The notes beneath the pieces are model-generated. The model was not told the origin of the DNA, searched no databases, and was given only the letters and a program-made list of their open reading frames with translations. Below, piece after piece: positions 33,538-46,012 of a DNA stretch of 64,000 bases. The stretch is from Ahaetulla prasina. Its lineage: Eukaryota > Chordata > Lepidosauria > Squamata > Colubridae. The number at the start of each line of letters is the position of its first letter. The stretch's first letter is position 1. Both the position numbers and the translations under genes were made by a program. The DNA is taken from NCBI RefSeq assembly GCF_028640845.1, contig NC_080541.1, forward strand, positions 7,160,935 to 7,224,934, given 5' to 3'.

Positions 33538-34053
33538 AGGCAAATTGAATCCCTGGTTCAACAGGAACCAGAGACAACCATATAATGCATGAGATTAAGC
33601 AGTTAAGAAGCAGCAAGCCAGCATGTACTGAACATTTGCATTTCATCACTTCTGTGTGAATTTAAGCACAGTCTTGCATGCACATGCACAGTTGTGTATC
33701 TTTGATGTCGCCTCCGGCATTCTTTCTGCTTTTCTATGGAAGGTCATACCTCTCAACCTGATGAGGATCAACTACTTCTTCATAAGAATTGTTCTGATAA
33801 TTTTGTTAAACACACACACACAAAAAGAATTTACTTGGCTTCCAGGGTGTCAGGTAATGTGCAACAAGTATGGGAGGATATTCATCTTTTCTCCCCCTGT
33901 CTGGTATGCTGCTGACCAGAACATTTTCATGGCCATGCTATTATGTTTAGAACTGGTGAGACCATTGTTGTCTCAGAAGAAATTGATACGATACTAAAAA
34001 CCAGTTACTTAACAGTAGTTCTCTTTACCTGCCTTCACCAGCAAACCCTAGTG

Positions 34054-34188
34054 CAGGGGTTTCAAACTGGCAGCCTGCGGAGCGGATGCGTCACGCGCAG
34101 GCCATGCCCACCCCAGCTCCGTGAATGGGAAAAACAATTGCAAAACATCATGTGATGGCAATGTGATGCAGTAAGTTTGACACCTGGG
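34054..34188. mobile_element. hAT-type MITE (tttcaaac ends)
   Basis: Perfect 8-bp duplication ccctagtg at 34,046-34,053 and 34,189-34,196. The copy B counterpart is 44,007-44,141. Confidence 0.85.
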
Positions 34189-34196
34189 CCCTAGTG

Positions 34197-35481
34197 TTGC
34201 TTTCTCTCTGACAGTCTAACTCTTTTAGCTATGTCTTGTCCATTCCTTGGGAGGAGGGGGAGGATTTTTAATTTCAGATCTTGTTTTGAGATAGAATAAA
34301 AGTTCTTCAAAGCCTCGAAGACTTTAATTCCCAAGCCTTGGTTTGGGTGGATGGGAGAGGCTTGTTAGATACATTTTTGCACTGAGTGACCAGATTCCAT
34401 CTTGTTTTGTTTTCTATTGTATTTTTGTTATTTATTACATTGTGAGCTGTCCAGATTTGGTTTGGGAGTTGGACTGTGCCTAAATTAAATTATCTAAATG
34501 AATATAAATTGTGTGTCTAGAAGTGCTACGAGGGCCAGCAGACTAGAAATTAATTGGAATAATTCTCACAAATATTTGGAGGGAGGGATGGAATGTTCTT
34601 TTAACATAAAAAGCGCAAGGGAATGGGAGTCAAGGTATTTTTCTCCCTTTATCTAGTGAATTAACTCAGTCACCATACTATGCTAAAGTAAGACTCATTT
34701 TAAACCAAAAATAAGCTAAAGTAAATGGGCTTGGATCTGTGGAGAACACATCGGGGCAAATAGGCACCCCAATACTTGGTACCAGTCACCCTCAGTCCAG
34801 CAAAATTACTAGTCCATCTTTTGAGTCCAGCTGCCCCTTTCAGTAATGTATGCTTTACTTTTCAGTCAATCTTTCTCCAAAGGCAGAGTCAGAAATGCTG
34901 CTTCTGTGTCAAGTGCTCCTTAAATCCTCTTGGTTGGCTTTGTAACTCCACTGTGATCCCTGTCCTTCAAAATTAATGCATTATGGACATGAATGATCCC
35001 ACCTGCTGTACTGGTCTAGACAGGAGAATGTGAAGAACAATTCTCCAGTTGCAAGACACATGAAAATCTCCAATCGCAGTTGCAGGAATCAAACCAAACC
35101 AAAACCACCCAAATTCAGAAATATTTCTGAAATGCATCCACATTTTGGTGAAATAAAACACTCCCTGAAGTCTGTATCCAAGTAGTCTTGGATACAGACT
35201 ACTTGAAACTAGCCATTCTGGAGACAGAACAGCTTGTTCATGGAATGTTCTGTAAATCGTATTTAACTATCATCATCTGGGCAGGTAAACCATTCACTAA
35301 CAACTCTGTTTTGCCTGGATTAAGCTTCGGTTTCTTGGCTTTCATCTTGTCTGCTTTTGTAGCCAGGCATTATTCAACATGTCAGCTGTCTAGTAGAGAT
35401 CTAAAGTACCAGAGGCAGGCTGAAGCATCCTAGAATTGTACAATTCAACTACATTAAGGAACTTTGGAAACCCTGTTAGCC
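34197..35481. other. Non-coding DNA in copy A
   Basis: No gene recognised. 'gtctgtatccaagtag' and 'ctacttgaaact' near 35,170-35,210 form an inverted motif. Confidence 0.5.
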
Positions 35482-35582
35482 CAGGGTTGTCCAACCTTGG
35501 CCACTTTTAAGACCTGTGGACTTCAACTCCCAGAATTCCTCAGCCAGCAATGCCTTAAAGTTGGCAAGGTTGGACACACCTG
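35482..35582. mobile_element. Hairpin MITE, shortened
   Basis: Same family as 7,862-7,996 but the right arm is shortened and no target repeat is visible. Copy B counterpart at 45,435-45,535. Confidence 0.65.
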
Positions 35583-35871
35583 CTCTCTAGCCTGTTGCTA
35601 GTGCAGTGATCCACTTATACCGCATCCCCAAGGGAAGGCCACCCACTTTTGGTTTAAACATTTTCAGCAAAAAAGGAATTACCTTCTGAAACAGTCTGTT
35701 TTGTCACCGTACAGTTTTATAGGAAATAGTTCAGAGGTCCAGCTTTCTTACAATTTAAAATTCATTTTTATTTGTCCCAAATTTTTGGTACGAGTTTGTA
35801 AACGAGTGAAGGCAAAATATACATGTTCCAGGATAAAGTTTCTGGATCCAATTTGAATTGGTTGTTTAGTT

Positions 35872-36060
35872 CAGGGGTCTCCAACCACTGATCTGTGGAA
35901 CAGCACTGGTCCGCGGCATACCAGCAACTGGCCTGCGCAAACAAGCGGAGCCCCATCCGCGGGATGCAGGCAGCATGCAACACCGTACCCCCTTCAATCC
36001 GTGGAAAAACCTTTTTTCCATAGAACTGGTCCCTGGTGCCCAAAAGGTTGGGGGATGCTG
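35872..36060. mobile_element. hAT-type MITE ('ctggtccctggtgccc' family)
   Basis: Perfect 8-bp duplication gtttagtt at 35,864-35,871 and 36,061-36,068. Other copies: 45,825-46,012, 54,652-54,820, 55,527-55,668. Confidence 0.85.
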
Positions 36061-36068
36061 GTTTAGTT

Positions 36069-37255
36069 GAGTTAGTTGTTGACCAAGGACATCCATTCAA
36101 TTTCTCAGCTACTAAGATTGTTGGCTGAGCAGGGACAAAAATAGCCAGGGAAATGTTTGAAGTCTGGGAAATGAGCCCTTTTGTCAGTCAACAGGAGTTC
36201 TGCTTTACCACCTGTTTACCAGGTACTTAGGAGCCAGGTCACGGGAGCACAATGAAGCAGCAACCAATGACTTAATAACCAGCCATCACCCCAACCAAAA
36301 GCCATACACAACCAAGCACCACATAAATATTATGCATAGAACAGCCTAGTGCACACATTCTGGAGAGAGAGCGAGAGCAAGAGAGATGGGCTCCAGCACA
36401 AGTCCGAAAGCTTGGAAAACTAAACCTCTGGTCCTGGTGACCAACTCAAATTGGATCTTGCAAATTTGAACGATTCTGTCTTGTTTTCAGGCAGAGTCTC
36501 CCTTCGGCCATCCTTTTTCTCCAGATTAAACATAACTGGTTCCTTCAACTATTCTTCATCAGGTTTTCTTCAAAGCCTCGTATTATCTTGCTTGCTCTCT
36601 TGACACAATGTCCTAGGTCCAAGTCTAACTAACCTGGCAGGAAGTTATGTGTGATGTTACCAAAAACCAGAGAAGTCCAGAACAATTTAAACAGGGCTGT
36701 ATCCTTTTCCTGGGAAAGAGAATTCAACAGGGTGATCCAAAACATGGCCCAAATATGGATTGAAACGGATCTAGAAAACCTTGAAAGAGGATTCTTAATT
36801 ATTTATTTTACTTCTACATTGCCGTGATTTGCAGGAACTCACAGCAGTTTACTACAATAAGAACAGTAAATATAGAATTAAATGGAAAAACCACAAATCA
36901 GAATCTATAAGAAAAGAAATGGATTACTTCCCAAATAGCCTGCAATTTTTTTTCTGACTTCTGAGAGGTCGTCATGATGATTAGCAGTCAGGCCCTGGGT
37001 GGGTTGCGGGTATTGTCCAAATACAGGAACTGCAACTAGAAACATTGGCTAATAGTTTTACCTACACTTCATTTTCTTGGAAATGTGGGTCCATTCACTG
37101 AATTCATCAGGGAACATGCATCAGGCAGGCTGCTGTCCTAGAATTATTTAGGTTTGATTGTCATTTGGTTTTTTGGTTTTTCAGATGCAGCATTGTGCCA
37201 TCTGAAAATTTGCGCCATCTGTTAATATGTAGATTTGACTTAAGTAAATGTGGAA
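36069..37255. other. Non-coding DNA, right part of copy A
   Basis: Contains the ~250-bp stretch (36,503-36,750) absent from copy B; part of it looks like decayed CR1. No gene. Confidence 0.5.
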
Positions 37256-38047
37256 AGGGGGGCGTGGCCATGACCGTGGTGGGGTAAGGACCTTTCCTTC
37301 ACTTCACAGGGCTTAATAATGAAGATTTATGAGGATTAATGCTGTTTGGAATGCACCGTTATGGATGAAAGTTAATAAATCATGAAGTGGAAGTGTTAAT
37401 AGCCCAGCAGACTGAATTTAAAACTGGTAGGTCATCTGAAACTGCTTGAATTAAGGAGTTTTTACTGCGTGGGATGACCGAACTGGCAGATACAATGAGT
37501 TTGGAATAAACTGCTGTCTTTTGCTTTCCTTATTATAATTATCGTGTTCTGTGTTAAATGCTGAGGCTAAGGAATATCAAAGACTGAATTTGCTAATGAG
37601 AAGAATTTTAATTGAAGAGATCGATCTTTTGTGCTGGACTGACTGGCTGATTGGCTGAAGAAGATTTTATTAGGTGTATAATTTTTTTTATTATTTTTCT
37701 TTTGAGAGGAAATTAATAGCTTGTTTATATTACAGAAAACAAAAAAAGGACTTTGTTTTGAAGTTCAAGCTGGTTTTTTTTTTTTTTCTCTGCCGACGTG
37801 GAGAAAAATGGCGCTGATTAAGCTGTGAGGTAATTGTGTTTCTTTGTGGAGTGAATATGACTCATAAGTTACTGATAAGCTACTAACGAGTGCAAATAAG
37901 CCGTTCGCTTCAATTAAAGATTGTCGTCCCTTGATCTTCATCAAGACCCTCTGTAAAATTGGTTTGACTGCTGTCCTTTGATCTTCACTAAGACTCTTTG
38001 AAAATTGGAATCCCAGTTTGAGAAATTTTTGGTTTTTTTTTTTCAAA

Positions 38048-38806
38048 ATGACTCAACAACTTTCAGAAACGCAGCAAATTGCTGCAGCTTTAAATAAAAT
38101 TGGGGAAAAATAGCAGGACTATCAGGCGTATAGATAATTTGACATTTAAAACTGACATCCGAAGTGCAAAATTTAAAGCAAGATATGAATGATAACTTTG
38201 CTAAACAAAAAGAGGAAATGACAATGATTAAAGATGAAATGGAGCAGCTGCATGTGCATGAGGCAAAAGTAGATCGGCAAATTGGCAAAATATTTTATAA
38301 AAATGAGCAGCAAGATAAGAGAATTTGTCTTTTGGAAGAAGAGATGAGGAAATATAATTTTGTTATCAGAGGAATCTCGGAAGAAAGGGAAGATAAATTG
38401 AAACAGCGGGTTTTGAAATGGATTAATGATTTGGATACGCAACTTACGTTCACAATAGCAGACCTGGCAAGCGTTTTTAGAATTGGATATAGAAGGCAAA
38501 ATGGTTCTAACAGGAATGTGCTTGTCAGGTTCGCAAATCTTGGTGATAAGTTGGAAGTTATGGCCAAGTTAAGAGAGTTGGGAGATGCTTTGAAGTTTGA
38601 AGGGAAGACTATTCAAGTCTTCCCGGATATATCAAGAGAAGAAAGGGCATGGAGATTTTTTTTAAAACCAATTACAAAAGTTTTGAGAGATAATGGAATT
38701 AAATACAATTGAGGCCACCACAACAATTGAAATTTTTTATAAAGGAAGGATGCGTACAATCACCCCAGATATAGATGCATTATTATATTTACGGAGCTTG
38801 GACTGA
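38048..38806 (+). pseudogene. L1 ORF1 (RNA-binding protein), frameshifted
   Basis: The ATG at 38,048 starts MTQQLSETQQIAAALNKIGE, interrupted by a stop and frameshift near 38,110. The main open part (38,164-38,712) has a coiled-coil (KQKEEMTMIKDEMEQLH...), an RRM-like segment (YNFVIRGISEE) and the C-terminal domain. A last frameshift moves the end (LLYLRSLD) to 38,806. In L1, ORF1p coats L1 RNA as a trimer. Confidence 0.85.
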
Positions 38807-39307
38807 TTGAGATGGAGGATTTAATGGAGATAAAAGATCAAATGCTTCAGATGGGTGGAACATACGTGGAAACATCAATCTCAGAAGAAGAAAAAGGGGC
38901 TATTGGAGGCAAGACTCTAAAGGGTTAAAGAGGAAAGAAATATCACCTGTGTTGGTTGAACAGAAGAAGAGTCGTGAGGATACAGTAGGAGAAGAAGCAG
39001 ATAAGAGTCTTGGAAAATATGAAGCTGAATGCGGTCATCGCTATCTTTTTTTGAGTGATGAATTTAAATAGACAGCCGAAAGAAGTGCCCGGGCATTGGC
39101 ACGTCCCTCTCCCCATTCTCTTTATAGAGGCGAAACCGATGAGGATGTGGGGAAGAAGATTGTTTGTACTTTATTGTTTGTTTTGTTTTGTTTTCTGTTT
39201 TCTTATTGTTGTTTATATGGTAGTTTAATGTCGGGTGGTGGGGGCACAGAAAGGAAGATGCGGGATAGGATTAAAAATTTATATTTTAAATGGGAGTTAT
39301 AAAAATA

Positions 39308-41666
39308 ATGTCATGGAATGTGAAGGGTACAGGAATCAGATTAAAAGAAGAAGATTGGAGCTTAAGATTAAAAGGATTTACCAGACATTTTATTTTTACA
39401 AGAAACCCATCAGAAATCTGAAGATTCAAATAGAATGTATATAAAAGGTATGCAAATATATGAAAAGCATTTGGAACTTCAAAAGCTAGAGGAGTTGCAA
39501 CACTGATATCAGATAGGGTGTACTTTGAAAACATAAGGTAATTTTGGATGAAGATGGAAGATATGTAATAATTGTTGGAAATCTTAATGAGGAAAAAGTG
39601 ACACTTGTTAATTTATATTTACCGAATGAAAACAAAGAGAATTTCTTGAAAAATAACAAAATTTTGGAGAATGAAAGTGTAGGAAAGTAATTGTGGCTGG
39701 GGATTTTAATTTAATCAGAGATAAAATAGACAGTACTAATCCCACCCGCTGTGGAGGAGCAAATAAAATGGGGATTTTAAATATGTGGATGCTTCGAAAC
39801 GGCGTGGTTGATGTGTGGAGAGAGGTTAAAGGAATTGAGAGAGTATACACTTTTTTTTCTAAGATATATAATACATATTCTAGAATTGATTATATTTTTC
39901 TTTCTAAAGATTTGTTGAATAATGTGGATAAGGTAGATGTGGGAATTTTAAAGATTCTGATCATGCAGAAGTTATGGTGGACTTAGATTTTAATTTTGAG
40001 AAAAAGAAGCTATTGGAGATATGACGAAATTGTATAAAAATGAAAAGGATAAAAAATGGATACTTAAAAAATTGGAGGAAAGTTGGAGATTAAATGATAA
40101 CGGGGAGGTTAAATTTGAAATTGTTTGGGATGCGATGAAAGCGGTGTTTAGAGGGGAGAGTATTAAATTATCAAGTAGGAAACATTAAAATTATAAACTT
40201 AAAATGGAAAGAGATAAAAAAAAGATTAAAGAATTGGAAAACCAATTTTGCTTACTAAAGAAAAAAAATTCTTCAGGAGCTTAATATGTTAAGAAATAAA
40301 ATGATAGAAGAAGATACAGAGTTAGTAAAAGAAATTTGAGATTTTAAATAGGAATTTTTGAATTTAGTAATAGAAATTCTAAATTATTGGCAAAGATGGC
40401 GAAAGATAAAGAGAGAAGAGAGAAATTGGAGTTTTGATAGATGATAGAGGTATAAGATGTTATAAAAAATTAGAGAAATGTGAAGTGGTTAGAAACTTTT
40501 TTCAGAATCTATATTCAAAGAAACCAATTAATCGGGGAAAATTGCAAAGCTATTTAGAAAAGTATGTGGTGAAAATTGATCAAACATATAAGGAATTGAT
40601 GGAAGAAGATATAACACAAGATGAGATTAATGGAATAATACAAAAATTAAAATTAGGGAAAGCTCCAGGTGAGGATGGATTACCTGTTGAGTTTTATAAA
40701 GAATTTAAAGAATTAATAATACCAAGACTGCAAAAATTATTCAATGGAATATTACATGGTGGGAAGTACCTTCGTCATGGAATAGAACGGTGATATCCCT
40801 AATTCCTAAACCAGATAAAGATTTAGAAAGGATTGAGTCCTATCGGCCCATTTCTTTAATTAATCAGGATGCAAAGATATTTACTGCTATTATAAGTAAT
40901 AGATTAAATAGATTTATAGATAGATATATAAGTTATAATCAAGTAGGTTTTGTGAAGGGTAGATACATGAGTGATATTGTTAGAAGAGTATTAAATATTA
41001 TAGATGTAGCTGAATATAATGGTGATAAAATTGGTATAGTATCATTGGATATTTTTAAAGCTTTTGATTCTGTACAATGGGAAACAATTAAAGTAATTGT
41101 GGAGGCTTTAGGCTTTGGTAATAAGTTTATACATGTTATTTCAAAATTGTACCAAAAGAGCAGTGCAAGAGTGAAGGTGAATGGAATATTAACTGAAGAG
41201 ATAAAATTAGAAGCTGGTACGAGACAAGGATGTCCCTGTCCCCAACATTATTTTTATTGGCTATGGAAATATTGACAAAATGATAGAAAAGATGAAGAAT
41301 TAGAAGGATATAAGGGTATAAGATAAATTTGTATGGATGATACTTTAATTATTTTGAAAAATGTAGAAAGATTTGAAAAGATATATAAGCATTTGATAGA
41401 ATTTGAAGAAATGACAGGATTGAAAGTAAATTGGTCAAAGTCAGAATTATTGATGGATAGTAATGGTAATGAGTCTGAGAATATGCAAGAGCAATTTGGG
41501 ATAAGGATTAAAACACATTGAAATATTTGGGTATAGTGCTTTCACTTAAGGTTAAAGAATTGAAAAACTTAATTATGATGTGGTGATTAACGAAATTGAG
41601 AAGAAGATAGATAAATATAAAATTTTAAAGTTGTCTTGGTTTGGTAGAATTGCAATGTGTAAGATG
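39308..41666 (+). pseudogene. L1 ORF2 (endonuclease/reverse transcriptase), decayed and cut
   Basis: It starts MSWNVKGTGIRLKEEDW, the L1 endonuclease opening (SWN). Endonuclease motifs continue at 39,690 (VAGDFNLIRD, SRIDYIFLS). The reverse transcriptase shows PGEDGLPVEFY, YRPISLINQDAKIF, NQVGFVKGR, VSLDIFKAFDSVQW and GTRQGCP. The expected YADD box at 41,330-41,345 reads as CMDDT or WMDDT around a small deletion, so catalysis is lost. The C-terminal cysteine-rich region is missing. Confidence 0.85.
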
Positions 41667-41858
41667 CCCCCGCCATATCTGCCCCTCCCACTTACCGTAC
41701 AGATCGAAAAGCCCTCTGAACCTGGAACATCGCCTCCCCGCCGCCTTGGACAAGATAGCAAAGTGCCGCGAACTAGCACAGGGCTGGATCCCTCCCGACG
41801 GGTTTTCACCCCACCGTCAAATCCCTCCCTCCCTTAAAACCCCTTATTAAAAATCTAT

Positions 41859-42245
41859 TTAAAAACCCCATAAGTTCTTCTTGCTCGTGCCACCTCTCTG
41901 GGTCCCAAGACCCTTCGTTGAGGTAGGCCCTCGATAACGGAGGCCATTCTTGCGGCGGGGAACCTCGCAATCGTAGTAGTTCGTGGTGTATATCTCATGG
42001 GCGATAGTCCAGATAGTCGCGGTAAAAGTGTCCATCCTAGGCCGTTCAGAGATGTATCCGTCGTAAACAAAGATCACCAAGGCCCATAAAGATGGCCAAC
42101 CATATGGGTCCAAGTCCGTAGGAGTCCGTGGGACCACAAGAATGAAAAGGTCTCCCACACTCTCCCGGCTGCGCACCGTTACGGGACAAAGCCCCGTACA
42201 GTACGCAAATTGAGATAACGACGTCCATGCCCTCATGCCATCCAT
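41859..42245 (-). CDS. Hypothetical 128-residue ORF in the foreign segment
   Basis: The ATG at 42,245 has a good vertebrate start context (gacATGg) with an in-frame stop four codons upstream. The product begins MDGMRAWTSLSQFAYCTGL, has a hydrophobic stretch near residues 50-62 (WPSLWALVIFVY) and a basic C-terminal third (RRKNGLRYRG). I recognise no domain. A second minus frame is open over 41,855-42,070, so coding is uncertain. Confidence 0.2.
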   Translation of the reverse strand: MDGMRAWTSLSQFAYCTGLCPVTVRSRESVGDLFILVVPRTPTDLDPYGWPSLWALVIFVYDGYISERPRMDTFTATIWTIAHEIYTTNYYDCEVPRRKNGLRYRGPTSTKGLGTQRGGTSKKNLWGF

Positions 42246-42269
42246 GTCTCCTCCTTAAGGCCAGCCGAT

Positions 42270-42346
42270 TATGGTCTTAGTCCTGGGCCCATTTATGGTC
42301 TTAGTCCTGGGCCCACTTAGTCCTGGGCCCATTTATGGCCCTAACA
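42270..42346. repeat. Short tandem repeat (gtcttagtcctgggccca)
   Basis: Three imperfect units, the last two partly shortened, just upstream of the minus-strand ORF. Confidence 0.8.
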
Positions 42347-43362
42347 AGCCACAGAGCCAATGATGAAGTTGTGGAAGCCATCTCTCAGTTCCAGATGGAG
42401 AAGCGACTGAGGAAAAAAGAAATCGACCGCAGATAGCAATTGCGGTGATTATGGCAGGCTGTGGCAAGAACCAGCAATGGGGAGCAATGGGGAGCAAACG
42501 ATGTTCCGGTCCCCAAGGAGGGAAAAAGGAGGGAGAAAATTGTCATTGGTACATTAAATTTTTTTAAAAGTATATTTTAAAACAAACTACACTATCAAAA
42601 TGTGTGATATCTATGCTTGAAGGTGACTGGACAGTATGAGGGCTGCCTCTACCAATTCCAATATTTTAAAAAATCACCTGCAGATTATTTGCCCCCTTCC
42701 TCCCTGGTTAATTGATAAAAACAAGCGAAAGAATTGTAGTTTCTGTCTGGAAGAAAAGAATGTATTGCTAGCAGATAAGAGGTCCCAGTCTCAGAATCCT
42801 CCCCATCTCTCGCTGCCTGATTGTCAGTATTTTAATCCTAAACATAGATTACACTGGCATCCTCAATAGTTTTCTGTAGGATACAGAATAAAAAAGTAAT
42901 GTATTATGCATGGATCCTTGTTAAAAAAAAGACCCTTTCCTTTTTTGCATTTAAAGGGCTAAAAGATGGAAGAATAGCAGCAAGCAAATCAAACCGACCA
43001 GTTCAAACCTTCCTTTGCAGCAAAATAAAATGTGGACTGCATCCAGTACACAAATTCACGAAGAGATAGAGGGTGCACCTGCGCTTTCCAGTCCCCAACA
43101 ATATAGCAGGCTCTTGCATCCAAAAATATCCACAAATTAAAGGGCACAACGGATTACATAGAGCATGATTAGGAAAGAATGGTAACAAGGTCAAAAATTG
43201 CAAAAGAGAAAATCAAAGCAAAGAACTTTTGGAAAAGATAATTGAATTGTGTTGATGATGACTTTGCTCAGTTTAGATATTCATGGTCACACTGCACATG
43301 GCCTTCCGTCCTGTAAATTATGGAGTTTTCAATTAACTTTTTTTTAAAAGAGGAAGATGCTT

Positions 43363-43489
43363 GTTTTATATATGAGAGCATATGCACCAAGACAAATTCC
43401 TTGTGTGTCCAATCACACTTGGCCAATAAAAATTCTATTCTATTCTATTCTATTCTATTCTATTCTATTCTATTCTATTCTATTCTATA
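43363..43489 (+). mobile_element. AATAG-tailed LINE stub (copy B)
   Basis: Same stub as 33,405-33,537 with a shorter (ATTCT)n array. Confidence 0.9.
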
Positions 43490-44006
43490 AAGGCAAATTG
43501 AATCCCTGGTTCAACAGGAACCAGAGACAACCATATAATGCATGAGATTAAGCAGTTAAGAAGCAGCAAGCCAGCATGTACTGAACATTTGCATTTCATC
43601 ACTTCTGTGTGAATTTAAGCACAGTCTTGCATGCACATGCACAGTTGTGTATCTTTGATGTCGCCTCCGGCATTCTTTCTGCTTTTCTATGGAAGGTCAT
43701 ACCTCTCAACCTGATGAGGATCAACTACTTCTTCATAAGAATTGTTCTGATAATTTTGTTACACACACACACACACAAAGAATTTACTTGGCTTCCAGGG
43801 TGTCAGGTAATGTGCAACAAGTATGGGAGGATATTCATCTTTCCCCCCCCTGTCTGGTATGCTGCTGACCAGAACATTTTCATGGCCATGCTATTATGTT
43901 TAGAACTGGTGAGACCATTGTTGTCTCAGAAGAAATTGATACGATACTAAAAACCAGTTACTTAACAGTAGTTCCCTTTACCTGCCTTCACCAGCAAACC
44001 CTAGTG

Positions 44007-44141
44007 CAGGGGTTTCAAACTGGCAGCCTGCGGAGCGGATGCGTCACGCGCAGGCCATGCCCACCCCAGCTTCATGAATGGGAAAAACAATCGCAAAACA
44101 TCATGTGATGGCAATGTGATGCAGTAAGTTTGACACCTGGG
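44007..44141. mobile_element. hAT-type MITE (copy B)
   Basis: Counterpart of 34,054-34,188; its right target repeat reads ccctactg. Confidence 0.8.
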
Positions 44142-45434
44142 CCCTACTGTTGCTTTCTCTCTGACAGTCTAACTCTTTTAGCTATGTCTTGTCCATTCCT
44201 TGGGAGGAGGGGGAGGATTTTTAATTTCAGATCTTGTTTTGAGATAGAATAAAAGTTCTTCAAAGCCTCGAAGACTTTAATTCCCAAGCCTTGGTTTGGG
44301 TGGATGGGAGAGGCTTGTTAGATACATTTTTGCACTGAGTGACCAGATTCCATCTTGTTTTGTTTTCTATTGTATTTTTGTTATTTATTACATTGTGAGC
44401 TGTCCAGATTTGGTTTGGGAGTTGGACTGTGCCTAAATTAAATTATCTAAATGAATATAAATTGTGTGTCTAGAAGTGCTACGAGGGCCAGCAGACTAGA
44501 AATTAATTGGAATAATTCTCACAAATATTTGGAGGGAGGGATAGAATGTTCTTTTAACATAAAAAGCGCAAGGGAATGGGAGTCAAGGTATTTTTCTCCC
44601 TTTATCTAGTGAATTCAATCAGTCGCCATACTATGCTAAGGTAAGACTCATTTTAAACCAAAAATAAGCTAAAGTAAATGGGCTTGGATCTGTCGAGAAC
44701 ACATCGGGGCAAATAGGCACTCCAATACTTGGTACCAGTCACCCTCAGTCCAGCAAAATTACTAGTCCATCTTTTGAGTCCAGCTGCCCCTTTCAGTAAT
44801 GTATGCTTTACTTTTCAGTCAATCTTTCTCCAAAGGCAGAGTCAGAAATGCTGCTTCTGTGTCAAGTGCTCCTTAAATCCTCTTGGTTGGCTTTGTAACT
44901 CCACTGTGATCCCTGTCCTTCAAAATTAATGCATTATGGATATGAATGATCCCACCTGCTGTACTGGTCTAGACAGGAGAATGTGAAGAACAATTCTCCA
45001 GTTGCAAGACACATGAAAATCTCCAATCGCAGTTGCAGGAATGAAACCAAACCAAAACCACCCAAATTCAGAAATATTTCTGAAATGCATCCACATTTTG
45101 GTGAAATAAAACACTCCCTGAAGTCTGTATCCAAGTAGTTTTGGATACAGACTACTTGAAACTAGCCATTCTGGAGACAGAACAGCTTGTTCATGGAATG
45201 TTCTGTAAATCGTATTTAACTATCATCATCTGGGCAGGTAAACCATTCACTAACAACTCTGTTTTGCCTGGATTAAGCTTCGGTTTCTTGGCTTTCATCT
45301 TGTCTGCTTTTGTAGCCAGGCATTATTCAACATGTCAGCTGTCTAGTAGAGATCTAAAGTACCAGAGGCAGGCTGAAGCATCCTAGAATTGTACAATTCA
45401 ACTACATTAAGGAACTTTGGAAACCCTGTTAGCC

Positions 45435-45535
45435 TAGGGTTGTCCAATCTTGGCCACTTTTAAGACCTGTGGACTTCAACTCCCGAAATTCCTCAGCCAG
45501 CAATGCCTTAAAGTTAGCAAGGTTGGACACACTTG
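45435..45535. mobile_element. Hairpin MITE, shortened (copy B)
   Basis: Counterpart of 35,482-35,582. Confidence 0.65.
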
Positions 45536-45824
45536 CTCTCTAGCCTGTTGCTAGTGCAGTGATCCACTTTTACCACATCCACAAGGAAAGGCCACCCACT
45601 CTTGGTTTAAACGTTTTCAGCAAAAAAGGAATTACCTTCTGAAATAGTCTGTTTTGTCACTGTACAGTTTTATAGGAAATAGTTCAGAGGTCCAGCTTTC
45701 TTATAATTTAAAATTCATTTTTATTTGTCCCAAATTTTTGGTACGAGTTTGTAAACGAGTGAAGGCAAAATATACATGTTCCAGGATAAAGTTTCAGGAT
45801 CCAATTTGAGTTGGTTGTTTAGTT

Positions 45825-46012
45825 CAGGGTCCCCAACCCCTGATCTGTGGAACAGCACTGGTCCACGGCATACCAGCAACTGGCCTGCGCAAACAAGCGG
45901 AGCCCCATCCGCGGGATGCAGGCAGCATGCAACACCGTACCCCCTTCAATCCGTGGAAAAACCTTTTTTCCATAGAACTGGTCCCTGGTGCCCAAAAGGT
46001 TGGGGGATGCTG
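45825..46012. mobile_element. hAT-type MITE (copy B)
   Basis: Counterpart of 35,872-36,060, with gtttagtt on both sides. Confidence 0.85.

Larger units (their letters stand above)
32576..37255. repeat. Direct duplication 2, copy A (~4.7 kb)
   Basis: Matches copy B (42,539-46,860 plus 48,090-48,186) in order and orientation, offset 9,963 bp at the left edge, with sparse substitutions. Copy A has ~250 bp (36,503-36,750) that copy B lacks; copy B has an L2 insertion that A lacks. Copy A ends in 'aaatgtggaaa', where the L1 begins. Confidence 0.95.
37256..41666 (+). mobile_element. L1 LINE with 5' UTR, ORF1 and most of ORF2; 3' end missing
   Basis: It has a ~790-bp 5' UTR, an ORF1 and a decayed ORF2, and then stops abruptly inside ORF2 (after WFGRIAMCKM) without 3' UTR or poly(A). 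That is the reverse of the usual 5' truncation. Unrelated sequence follows at 41,667. Many frameshifts show it is inactive. Confidence 0.9.
41667..42538. other. Unclassified foreign segment at the L1 / copy B junction
   Basis: About 870 bp, more GC-rich than its flanks and absent from both duplication copies. It replaces the 3' end of the L1. The plus frame entering from the L1 stays open to 41,850 (e.g. RLPAALDKIAKCRELAQGW). A complete minus-strand ORF (41,859-42,245) converges on it across a short AT-rich gap. No family is recognised; a retrotransposon, ERV, other viral insert or chimeric transcript are all possible. Confidence 0.5.
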
